Shown: positions 8,723 through 15,894 of the stretch, piece after piece
Layout of the letters: each line of letters opens with the position of its first letter
Position numbering within the stretch: the first letter of the stretch is position 1
Source: Pseudothermotoga sp.
GTDB lineage: Bacteria; Thermotogota; Thermotogae; Thermotogales; DSM-5069
DNA length: 31,055 nt
NCBI GenBank assembly: GCA_003510135.1
Contig: DOKY01000021.1
Span: 70,227 to 101,281, forward strand
Reading direction: 5' to 3'
Notes under the pieces: generated by a model
Databases searched by the model: none
Told to the model about the DNA's origin: nothing
What the model saw: the letters and a program-made list of their open reading frames with translations, nothing else
Made by a program: the position numbers and the translations under genes

Positions 8723-8739
8723 TTATATGAACGAGTCAA
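8710..8739 (-). promoter_or_regulatory. Promoter of the DeoR/sugar operon
   Basis: On the minus strand, TTGACT (8739-8734) and TATAGT (8715-8710) are separated by 18 bp, a good sigma-70-type match. It lies about 55-85 bp upstream of the DeoR start codon. The candidate operator repeat at 8715-8722 overlaps the end of the -10 element and the spacer. Confidence 0.65.
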
Positions 8740-8744
8740 CTTTG

Positions 8745-8985
8745 AATCTGGCGTGAATTCGGTGGAAAAGAACACTGGGCAGGCTATTATGATTCTCTTT
8801 CTTCTTTTTCTGCGGAATATCTTCTGGTTTCTTCACCTTTCAGTCTCGAGACGTCCCCAATTCTCCATGTCATCGTTGTTTCGAGCGCTACAGAAAACAC
8901 AACACTCACGTTTGTGCAAGCAAAGTTGCACGGAGAAAGGAAGTGGTAGCTGATAGACTGTCAAATCGATGAATTTCCTGTTAAA
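8745..8985. other. Intergenic stretch with no recognised gene
   Basis: Together with the promoter region it forms a 329-bp gap between the DeoR gene and the downstream end of the hydrolase gene. I see no RNA gene, no clear terminator and no convincing coding sequence. A 66-codon open frame at 8753-8953 (plus) lacks a ribosome binding site and resembles nothing. Confidence 0.5.
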
Positions 8986-9906
8986 TCAAGCTTGGAGGAA
9001 TTCTACTGTTCTTTGAAGTATCTCAACAGTCTTCTTGTCTTTAAGAACAAATTCGAAACCGTGATCTCCTTTCGGATGCAGGAGCAGTTTCGTGGTGCAT
9101 CTGTTTTGTTTCAGCTTCACAAACATTTTTACAGAGGCAGCGTATGGAACTACAGAATCTTTCATTCCATGAACTAATAAAACCTTAGGGCACAGAGAGG
9201 TAACGTGGTTTATCGGAGAGTACTTTTCGTAAAGTTCTTTAGATTTGATCGGCAGTCTTTTAATCGTTGCCATAACAGAGAATCGCGCAAAGATCGATTC
9301 AGATTCCCAGATATCCATCAGATCAGATGGTGCATAATAAGCCACTATCTTGTCAACAAGATTTGGATTTGTCAGACCAGTAAAAAGAGCAAGATGGCCA
9401 CCAGCAGATAGACCCATCAAAGAGAACTTCACGTTGCACAGATTGGCAAATTTTCTCTTCATGAATTTTGCAGCTTCAGTTAATTCTTCAACCAAACTCT
9501 CTATGCTTGATATATACCCTCTACTGTAATCTATTGCTACAACAATAAAACCCTGAGACACCAAGAATCTATACCAAGACATGTTGTTTGGCTGCCGTCT
9601 GTATCCGCTAATCCAGCCACCACCATGGGCAAAGAGAACAACACCTTTGAAAGAATCGGCGTTCGGGTAGGATATGTCTAAATGCCTTTTTGGCATGTAC
9701 TCAAATGTCTCAACTTTTGTCCAAGGTTTGTTCACTTTGTCAAGAACCAATCTGCCAAAGATAGCTTTGCGAATTAAGGGTATGTTGACCATGAAAACTA
9801 TCAAAAGCGAGAGGCCAAAATCGGTGAAAGCAAGAAAAAAGGTTATCGCGGCCAAAGCATACTTCAGCAAGACTTTGAACTTCTTCTTGTTGGTTTCTTT
9901 CGCCAC
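8986..9906 (-). CDS. Membrane-anchored alpha/beta hydrolase (esterase-like)
   Basis: 306 residues. The N-terminus (about 12-50) is hydrophobic and should form one or two membrane helices. The rest is an alpha/beta hydrolase of the BD-FAE/esterase (hormone-sensitive-lipase-like) type. The oxyanion hole HGGGW is at 94-98, the nucleophile elbow GLSAGG at 165-170 (Ser167), the acid Asp250 in HGMKDSVVP and His282 in GDHGFEF. All triad residues are present, so it should be active on an ester or acylated small molecule. GTG 9906 is preceded by GAGGGG and TAGGA. It lies 12 bp after the MOSC gene and may be co-transcribed with the molybdopterin remnants. Substrate unknown. Confidence 0.9.
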   Translation of the reverse strand: MAKETNKKKFKVLLKYALAAITFFLAFTDFGLSLLIVFMVNIPLIRKAIFGRLVLDKVNKPWTKVETFEYMPKRHLDISYPNADSFKGVVLFAHGGGWISGYRRQPNNMSWYRFLVSQGFIVVAIDYSRGYISSIESLVEELTEAAKFMKRKFANLCNVKFSLMGLSAGGHLALFTGLTNPNLVDKIVAYYAPSDLMDIWESESIFARFSVMATIKRLPIKSKELYEKYSPINHVTSLCPKVLLVHGMKDSVVPYAASVKMFVKLKQNRCTTKLLLHPKGDHGFEFVLKDKKTVEILQRTVEFLQA

Positions 9907-9918
9907 AAGTCCTACCCC

Positions 9919-10377
9919 TCAGAGTATGAAAACCACCTTATCGCCAGCCTTGGCTTTTCCACCTTTTAGAACTTTTAAGAATATTCCCTCAACCGGCATT
10001 ACACACTTACCCACGGTTTTTGCTATTGCACACCTATCATGACATTCTTTTCCTATTTGGGTTACCTCCAGCTCAACAAGATCATTTATATAGACCTTCG
10101 TACCCACGGGCAATCTATACACATCAACACCATCCACTGTAATGTTCTCTGCAAAATCCCCATAGTTCGCTTCTATACCCCAGTTTCTTGCTTTTTCTAT
10201 ACTGCTAACTGAAAGCATCGATACTTGCCTGTGCCAATTACCGGCATGAGCATCATCTTTCACGCCATAGTTCTCTATCAGTTCGATTTCCTCAGCGGGT
10301 GTCTTTTTCACGCCTTTCACTTTCGAAATATTCACAGAAAGAATCTTCCCCTCAAGTTTGTTCTCTCTTCCACTCAC
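9919..10377 (-). CDS. MOSC-domain protein
   Basis: About 152 residues, a stand-alone MOSC domain (related to the C-terminal domain of Moco sulfurase and to YiiM/MogA-linked proteins). Features: KKTPAEEIELIENYGVKDDAHAGNWHRQVS near residues 20-50, a central FAENITVDG, and the conserved Cys region KECHDRCAI followed by a second Cys in GKCVMPVEGIF. Such proteins are thought to carry or transfer sulfur during molybdenum or tungsten cofactor chemistry. GTG 10377 fits an AGGAGGT site 7 nt upstream, giving a 26-bp overlap with moaC; the in-frame TTG at 10404 is less likely. Position after moaC supports a cofactor role. Confidence 0.88.
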   Translation of the reverse strand: MSGRENKLEGKILSVNISKVKGVKKTPAEEIELIENYGVKDDAHAGNWHRQVSMLSVSSIEKARNWGIEANYGDFAENITVDGVDVYRLPVGTKVYINDLVELEVTQIGKECHDRCAIAKTVGKCVMPVEGIFLKVLKGGKAKAGDKVVFIL

Positions 10378-10837
10378 CAGATTTACCTCCTGACTTCTCA
10401 ACAAGGTATATCTGTTCTATCACCATACCCTTGTCCATGGCTTTACACATATCGTATATCGTCAAGGCTGCTACTGTGACGGCAGTTAGTGCTTCCATTT
10501 CCGCGCCAGTCTTTCCGACACATCTGACTGTTGAGGTTATGTGTATAGAATTTTCTTCGAGATCTACGTTAAACTGTAATTCCACTTCGGTCAAATTTAT
10601 GTTATGGCACAGCGGAATCAACTCCGATGTTTTTTTGGCAGCCATTATTCCGGCTATCTTCGCTGTGGTCATAACATTACCCTTTTTAATACTGCCACTG
10701 CTTATGGCTTTAAGGGTTTGCTCTTTCATTCTTATTGAGGCATGAGCTACCGCAGTTCTTTTGGTCTCTTCTTTGCCAGTTATATCAACCATGTGAAGAT
10801 CCCCATCTTTGTCTAAATGCGTCAATTCACAACACAT
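10352..10837 (-). CDS. moaC: Cyclic pyranopterin monophosphate synthase MoaC
   Basis: 161 residues, full length for MoaC. It converts the 3',8-cyclo-GTP made by MoaA into cyclic pyranopterin monophosphate, the first intermediate of molybdenum/tungsten cofactor synthesis. Diagnostic stretches: MVDITGKEETKRTAVA, KGNVMTTAKIAGIMAAKKT, SELIPLCHNI and GKTGAEMEALTAVTVAALTIYDMCK. All look intact. Two ATGs compete. ATG 10843 overlaps the preceding stop (ATGA), but the AGGGGG site abuts it. ATG 10837 has 6-nt spacing and is preferred. The immediately upstream gene carries only a MoaA C-terminal piece, so the MoaA partner appears deleted locally. Confidence 0.95.
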   Translation of the reverse strand: MCCELTHLDKDGDLHMVDITGKEETKRTAVAHASIRMKEQTLKAISSGSIKKGNVMTTAKIAGIMAAKKTSELIPLCHNINLTEVELQFNVDLEENSIHITSTVRCVGKTGAEMEALTAVTVAALTIYDMCKAMDKGMVIEQIYLVEKSGGKSGEWKREQT

Positions 10838-10839
10838 TG

Positions 10840-11505
10840 TCATCCCCCTAATTTGTACATTTCATTGTCTATTTGCGTGTCTCTCATATGATGGACGAGC
10901 GGCTTTTTCTCTACAGCAGTTTTGATCATATCCGAAATTTGCTCGGTTGAAGCACCAGATCTGAGGGCTTTTAGAAGATCTACATAGTAAGTTGAACCCA
11001 AACCCGGATCAGCGAATATGTTGAACTCAGCCACGGGCGTGACATTACCAAACGCGATTCCACCGCCCATCAGAACGATCATCGAGATCCTTTTTACGAG
11101 TTCGGGGTATCTCAACATGAAAAGCGCGACGTTCGTGAGAGGCCCGGTCGGAACCAAGATGAGGTCTTCGTACTTCCGTGCCACTTCGGCGATGAAATCG
11201 ACAGCGTGAGTTTTTTGAATTCCTCGCTTTGGCGGAGGCACGGTTGCACCGTCCAAACCGGATTGACCATGTATCTGTGGTGCCACAACAACGTTTCTGA
11301 AGAGCGGTCTGGCACATCCCGGGAAGACTGGCACGTCCAAATCGAAAAGGTCCAGCACTTTTCTCGCATTGAGAGTCGTGTTCTCGAGGTAAGAGTTTCC
11401 CGCGACTGTTGTTACACCGAGAAGTTCAATCTCCTCAGAAGCTGCGGCGAGCAGTATCGCGAAGGCATCGTCATGACCAGGATCACAGTCGAGTATGATC
11501 CGCAA
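10840..11505 (-). pseudogene. Nucleoside hydrolase N-terminus fused to MoaA C-terminus
   Basis: The first about 166 residues are a clear inosine-uridine-type nucleoside hydrolase: the calcium-binding start ILDCDPGHDDAFA, IHGQSGLDGA, LVPTGPLTNVA and VAEFNIFADP. Homology stops at FADP (about 11005). The missing last third normally carries the catalytic His and purine-binding residues. The remaining about 54 residues (YVDLLKALRSGAS, KPLVHHM, and a terminal KLGG) look like the C-terminus of MoaA, whose conserved end is a Gly-Gly. The radical SAM cysteines are absent. The TTG at 11505 follows GGAGGTG by 6 nt. G+C also drops across the junction. I interpret it as a deletion or recombination fusion, probably non-functional for both activities. 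MoaA assignment is from remembered family pattern. Confidence 0.78.
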
Positions 11506-11577
11506 AGTCCACACCTCCGATTTCAGCTCAAGGAGTGCTACCATAATGTTACCATAGAATATGTCTACGATAAGAGA

Positions 11578-11829
11578 CTACTTGATACTGTTAACTTGTA
11601 GTGATGGATGACCACGGGGCAGAGATAACACGAGCAATATCATCAGAGTTCTCACTATACAAAAGCCGTTCACATACTTCGGAAGATTGTCGATATTCTT
11701 GAGTCCGCGTTCGCCTCGTAGAAAGTCTCGGAATAACGAAAATTTCGATTCCCATGGATTGTTTTGCCCAGGTCTCACAAGTAGAAGTTCCAGAAGGGGA
11801 AGAATATCTAAGAGAAGCAGGCTTCGCAC
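11578..11829 (-). pseudogene. Possible transposase C-terminal remnant
   Basis: An open frame of about 83 codons in an otherwise gene-free 447-bp gap. The stretch RPGQNNPWESKFSLFRDFLRG, followed by ERGLKNI and a hydrophobic tail, recalls the Glu-containing C-terminal part of a DDE transposase, with Glu in NNPWES as the third acidic residue. There is no start with a ribosome binding site, no N-terminal catalytic part and no visible insertion-sequence ends. Its place beside a fusion junction fits a decayed mobile element. Tentative; it could be a non-coding open frame. Confidence 0.35.
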
Positions 11830-11841
11830 GCCTGCTTTTTC
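11815..11841 (+). terminator. Strong intrinsic terminator without an evident gene
   Basis: AAGCAGGC / GCCTGCTT form a perfect 8-bp stem around the loop TTCGCAC and run into TTTTT on the plus strand. No convincing plus-strand gene ends before it. It may be left over from a deleted gene or end an unseen small RNA. The possible transposase remnant runs through it on the other strand. Confidence 0.5.
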
Positions 11842-11864
11842 TATTGCTTTTCTAGAACCAATCT

Positions 11865-11884
11865 AAAAATCTCAAATGAGATTT
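11865..11884 (-). terminator. AT-rich hairpin after the TspO-like gene
   Basis: A 7-bp perfect stem AAATCTC / GAGATTT with loop ATTT is followed by TTAG on the minus strand, about 70 bp after the stop at 11953. A GC-richer imperfect hairpin (CTTTCCC / GGGAAA) lies between them. Together they may end transcription of the TspO-like gene. Weak. Confidence 0.4.
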
Positions 11885-11952
11885 CATTTTGGGAGCTTTT
11901 CCCGGGTGAACCTGGGAAAGAATAGTCGTAGCTTATCGAGAACACAGTTTAG

Positions 11953-12738
11953 CTATTCCTTCACTATTGGCATTGAGCAAAATTTGTTTTTATAAAGTTG
12001 GAATATAGAAAGTCCTATAAGTACAATCATACCAATTATTGCTATCTTTGGAAGCAATGAGTATTCAGATGCTCTTTCAGGCAAAGTTAGATTCTTGTAA
12101 ATACCAAAATATGCCCACGCAATTGGCAGGGGGAAGATTGCATTCTTTATCCGTGTTAGAACCAGCCATGTGAGTACAACGGCAACAAGAAGTATCACAA
12201 CGCCCCATATTTCTGGATTGATACCAAAGCCGTTCCAATTAATGCTCACGAGCCAAAGTGTAATATTTGCAACCGTCGCTATGAACAACCAGCCGGAATA
12301 CAAACCAAACGTTACCGGAAATAGAAATCTTCTTTGAGTTTGAAGTTTTCCAATTCTTTGAACCACCAGAACTGTCGTTATTAACAGACCAAAAATTGCT
12401 ATCGTGGAAACGCCAATAAGATCAAAAGAAAATAGCACTATCCAAACGATATTGAAAATACAAGATAGCCAAAAGAGTGGACTAATTTCGTCGATGATGC
12501 TTCCATAGTATTCATCATTTGCCCGAAGTATCATAACAACAACTGAAGCAATGAGCAGAGCATAAATCAAACTCCATATACTGAACGTAGAAGGTGCTGG
12601 TGTTATCAACGAAGGATATGAATCAGAAATATCTTTTTGAGAACGACCGTTAATGAAACCTAAAGCTCCTAACGCATTTACAACAAGTGTCAAGGCAAGA
12701 AGAATACCGCTCATAAAAGCTTTTGTTCTTCTACTCAT
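11953..12738 (-). CDS. TspO/tryptophan-rich sensory protein-like membrane protein
   Basis: 261 residues with about seven hydrophobic segments. It matches the larger relatives of TspO/MBR proteins annotated as tryptophan-rich sensory proteins: PAPSTFSIWSLIYALL at about 48-63, FNIVWIVLFSFD in the middle, and GLYSGWLFIATVANITLWL. Classical TspO has about 160 residues and five helices, so this is the extended form. TspO proteins bind tetrapyrroles or related hydrophobic ligands; the role of the long form is unknown. ATG 12738 follows AAGGAGGT by 7 nt; the in-frame TTG at 12744 is rejected. It is AT-rich compared with 13544 onward, and the four-helix protein gene lies 146 bp upstream. Confidence 0.82.
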   Translation of the reverse strand: MSRRTKAFMSGILLALTLVVNALGALGFINGRSQKDISDSYPSLITPAPSTFSIWSLIYALLIASVVVMILRANDEYYGSIIDEISPLFWLSCIFNIVWIVLFSFDLIGVSTIAIFGLLITTVLVVQRIGKLQTQRRFLFPVTFGLYSGWLFIATVANITLWLVSINWNGFGINPEIWGVVILLVAVVLTWLVLTRIKNAIFPLPIAWAYFGIYKNLTLPERASEYSLLPKIAIIGMIVLIGLSIFQLYKNKFCSMPIVKE

Positions 12739-12884
12739 AACCAATACCTCCTTTTAGTAAAGCTGTCGGAAAATGCTATGCGCTTAGAAAAATTTTCTTC
12801 TCAACGCAAAGTCAAATGTCTGCACACTTCTATCTATTATTTTGTCATTGTCATCCACGGTTCCAGCACTTTTGCCTTAAGCTT

Positions 12885-13331
12885 CTAACTATGAGTACTT
12901 CTCTTCTCAGAACCGATTAATTTTAGCTTCCTGAGAAGATAGAAACCTGTCACACCAATTTCAACTACCGCAAAATCATATAAGATTACCATAGTCGTAA
13001 CTAACACAAATGTCCAACCTTTAGGTTCTACAGCACCCGAGGCAAGATCTGTTATCACGGCTACTGCCTGACCTCCAAATAAAAGCGTGACCGCCGCCAA
13101 TAATCCAAATCCAATCTGCTTGACGTAGTTTTTCGTTCTTATCGAAACGAAAAGAAGAAGTATAGCACCCAGTAGAAAGAGCAAGGACAATTCAGCAAGC
13201 ATTAGGAAGTCAAACAAGAATCTGCCCATTTGTATTAAAGCAACCACAGAAAAGAAAATAGGGGCAATTACTGGAACCCATACAAGAATTAAACCCAGAA
13301 CGGTCAAGAACTTGTTGAAGTTTCCCATCAT
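12885..13331 (-). CDS. Four-helix membrane protein of unknown function
   Basis: About 148 residues with four predicted membrane helices (roughly residues 8-32, 40-60, 72-92 and 105-130) and a basic C-terminus (RKLKLIGSEKRS). I recognise no family. The site GAGGTG precedes two adjacent ATGs at 13331 and 13328 by 6 and 9 nt; the in-frame GTG at 13340 overlaps the site. It reads towards the TspO-like gene 146 bp downstream and might be expressed with it. Coding status is supported by the good ribosome binding site and regular hydrophobic periodicity. Confidence 0.7.
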   Translation of the reverse strand: MMGNFNKFLTVLGLILVWVPVIAPIFFSVVALIQMGRFLFDFLMLAELSLLFLLGAILLLFVSIRTKNYVKQIGFGLLAAVTLLFGGQAVAVITDLASGAVEPKGWTFVLVTTMVILYDFAVVEIGVTGFYLLRKLKLIGSEKRSTHS

Positions 13332-13543
13332 ACAATTCACCTCTATACCTCAAACATAGCACTTATTTTTCGTACAATAGGACGACAAATTTAATAGAAA
13401 GCTACAAACGAACCCAATAGACGACAATTCTCATTAAGAGTGACGGTAGACTTTGGCGTGGAAACAGGTCATGGTTTAAATGGTTATCGAACCCAAAGGT
13501 GTTTCCGGTTGTGCCTAAACTATACTATTTTTGGGGTGCACAC

Positions 13544-15247
13544 ATGAAATTTTCACAGATGGTCTACAGAAGGCCAGACCTCAACGAGATGGGAAGGGAA
13601 TTCGAGCGTGCTGTCATGAACTTGAAAGATGCACGGAAACTTTCTCAAGCTGTCGAAGCCGTGAAACTGGTCAATAAGCTGAGGAACAATTTTCATAGCG
13701 CACTGAGCTTGGCGTACATTCGCTACTGCATGAACACACGCGACGAATTCTACGCGAAGGAGAGGAACTTCTACGATGAGGCGCTGCCACACGTCGAAGC
13801 GTTGCAGTTTAACTTTTACGAATCACTGTTGGAATCGAATTTCAAAGAAGAGCTGGAGAAGATCTTTGGAAGTCAACTCTTCAACATTGCCATGATGATC
13901 GTGAAGACTTTCAAGCCAGAGATCCTCGAAGATCTCGAGAAGGAAAACAAGCTGTCCACCAGCTACACCACGTTGGTCTCGTCAGCTCAGATAGATTTCG
14001 ACGGTCGAAAACTGACTCTCTCGCAGTTGAAAGCGTACGAACTTTCGCCAGACAGAAGCACGAGAAAACGAGCTTGTGAAGCCAGATACGAGTTCTTCAC
14101 GAAGAACCAGAGCCAGCTCGACGAACTCTACGACCAGTTGGTCAAAGTTAGGGACGAGATGGCGAGGAAACTCGGATTCGAGTCCTTCGTACCTCTGGCT
14201 TATTTGAGGCTGAAGAGGTCCGATTACACACCCGAGGACGTTGCGAAACTCAGAAAAGCTGTTCAGACCAAAGTCGTGCCGTTGATTCAGAAACTGAGGG
14301 AAAGACAAAGAACGGTGCTCGGGCTGGATAAGCTGAAGTACTACGACAGGCCCATACTTTTGAAAGAGGGCAATCCAAAACCAGTCGGAAGCAGGACGGA
14401 ACTCGTTGAGGCAGCAAATATCATGTACGAAGAGATGTCGGATGCGACGGGAGAGTTCTTCAACTTCATGTTGGAGAACGAGTTGATGGATTTGGTCAGC
14501 AGGGAAGGAAAGTACCCTGGGGGTTTTTGCGATTTCATAGCAGACTACAGATCACCGTTCATCTTCGCGAATTTCAACGGAACCTCTCACGACGTGGACG
14601 TGTTGACGCACGAAGCGGGCCACGCGTTCCAAGTCTACAGAAGCAGGAACTTCGAAGTTCCCGAGTACTATTGGCCCACCGCTGAGGCGTGTGAGATTCA
14701 CTCCATGGGTATGGAATTCCTCGCTTGGCCGTGGATGGAGCTTTTCTACAAGGACCGTGCAACAGAGGCGAGGCTCGTGCACGCTTGGGACGCACTGAAC
14801 TTCATCGCGTATGGAGTCAGCATCGACGAGTTTCAGCATGCCGTTTATCAGAACCCGAACCTCACTCCGCAGGAAAGAAGAAAGCTGTGGCGAGAGATCG
14901 AGGCGAAGTACATGCCCGAGATCGATTACGACGGCAACCGCTACCTGGAGAGTGGGGGATTCTGGCAGCAGCAGATGCACGTGTACGAAAGTCCCTTCTA
15001 TTACATAGACTACGTGATCGCCCAGTTCTGTGCCGTTCAGTTGCTCAGGCGCAGTCTTGAGGACAGAGCTTCAACACTTCAAAGTTACACGAAGCTCTGC
15101 GATCTTGGGGGTAGCCTCTCTTTCAAACAGCTTCTGAAGGCAGTGAACATCGACCCACCGTTCAGTGAAAGCGCGATCGAATCGGTTGGCGAATGGCTCT
15201 ACGAGTTGGTTGATTCGCAGATCAACAAGTTGAAGAGTTCTTCGTAA
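13544..15247 (+). CDS. M3-family oligoendopeptidase
   Basis: 567 residues, a cytosolic zinc oligopeptidase of peptidase family M3 (PepF/oligoendopeptidase type) that trims short peptides. The zinc site HEAGH is at residues 356-360, preceded by FNGTSHDVDVLT; the third ligand should be the Glu in the following EACEIHSMGMEF segment. The length suits compact M3 enzymes. ATG 13544 is chosen because GGGGTG lies 5-6 nt upstream and MKFSQMVYRRPDL matches the usual N-terminus; the frame opens 15 codons earlier without a site. G+C is clearly higher than in the preceding 2 kb. The 3' end overlaps the convergent HAD gene by 49 bp. Confidence 0.95.
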   Translation: MKFSQMVYRRPDLNEMGREFERAVMNLKDARKLSQAVEAVKLVNKLRNNFHSALSLAYIRYCMNTRDEFYAKERNFYDEALPHVEALQFNFYESLLESNFKEELEKIFGSQLFNIAMMIVKTFKPEILEDLEKENKLSTSYTTLVSSAQIDFDGRKLTLSQLKAYELSPDRSTRKRACEARYEFFTKNQSQLDELYDQLVKVRDEMARKLGFESFVPLAYLRLKRSDYTPEDVAKLRKAVQTKVVPLIQKLRERQRTVLGLDKLKYYDRPILLKEGNPKPVGSRTELVEAANIMYEEMSDATGEFFNFMLENELMDLVSREGKYPGGFCDFIADYRSPFIFANFNGTSHDVDVLTHEAGHAFQVYRSRNFEVPEYYWPTAEACEIHSMGMEFLAWPWMELFYKDRATEARLVHAWDALNFIAYGVSIDEFQHAVYQNPNLTPQERRKLWREIEAKYMPEIDYDGNRYLESGGFWQQQMHVYESPFYYIDYVIAQFCAVQLLRRSLEDRASTLQSYTKLCDLGGSLSFKQLLKAVNIDPPFSESAIESVGEWLYELVDSQINKLKSSS

Positions 15248-15894
15248 GAAGTTGCCCTGAGATCATCAAAATCTGGATGAACCGAAGCAAGATCAAGCAA
15301 AATGAAACTCGTTTCGGCGTTCTTCGCGGCCAGATAGTCGATCGTAGGATCATCACCGACGTACACCGAACGCGCCAGAGGTGCGCCGCTTTTCTCGGCG
15401 GCAAGAAAGAACATCGCAGGATGGGGCTTCGGTTTGCCCGAGAGCTCGGACGTTATCATGAATTCAAAGAATCGATCCAAGTTCAAAAGCTTGGCCCTTC
15501 TTTCTTGCACCATCTGAACACCGTTGGTGAGAACCGCCATCCTCACATTGAAGTCCTTCAAGTTTTTTAAGAACTCCTCGGCTCCAGGCATGAAATAGGC
15601 ACGGCTGGACAATTCTTCCAAGTATCTCTCTGCGACCTCGATTGGAGAAATTTCGAGATGGCCCAACGAGGACAGGAATTCCTCGAATCTTGCCACGACA
15701 ATCCTCTCTTTCGATGCCCTTCCTTCTGAAAAGAACCGCCACCATTTCTTGTTGATCTCAACGTAAGCTTTTATCTGATCGTGGCTCAAATCGATACCGA
15801 ACCTTTGGAACACGGCAACTATGGCCTCTCTCTCTGATCGAGCGAAATCCAAGAGAGTGCCGTCCAAGTCGAAGTACACCATTTCGTACCTCAT
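15199..15894 (-). CDS. HAD-family phosphatase (YjjG-like)
   Basis: 231 residues, HAD superfamily subfamily IA, closest in look to the YjjG/YfnB group of house-cleaning nucleotidases. Catalytic motifs: I, FDLDGTLLDF (Asp9 and Asp11); II, VLTNG; III, Lys in SGKPKPHP; IV, VGDDPTIDY. A helical cap lies between residues about 18 and 90. Likely dephosphorylates a small phosphate ester such as a nucleotide. The ATG shares one base with the ribokinase stop (TGATG), so the two are probably co-translated. Its last 49 bp overlap the end of the oligopeptidase gene on the other strand. Confidence 0.92.
   Translation of the reverse strand: MRYEMVYFDLDGTLLDFARSEREAIVAVFQRFGIDLSHDQIKAYVEINKKWWRFFSEGRASKERIVVARFEEFLSSLGHLEISPIEVAERYLEELSSRAYFMPGAEEFLKNLKDFNVRMAVLTNGVQMVQERRAKLLNLDRFFEFMITSELSGKPKPHPAMFFLAAEKSGAPLARSVYVGDDPTIDYLAAKNAETSFILLDLASVHPDFDDLRATSYEELFNLLICESTNS

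Noticed and set aside
8753..8953. 66-codon plus-strand open frame between the DeoR and hydrolase genes
   Set aside because: No ribosome binding site, no recognisable domain, and it starts next to the minus-strand promoter; probably chance.
11206..11601. 131-codon plus-strand frame opposite the nucleoside hydrolase
   Set aside because: It is antisense to a well-conserved coding region and resembles no protein.
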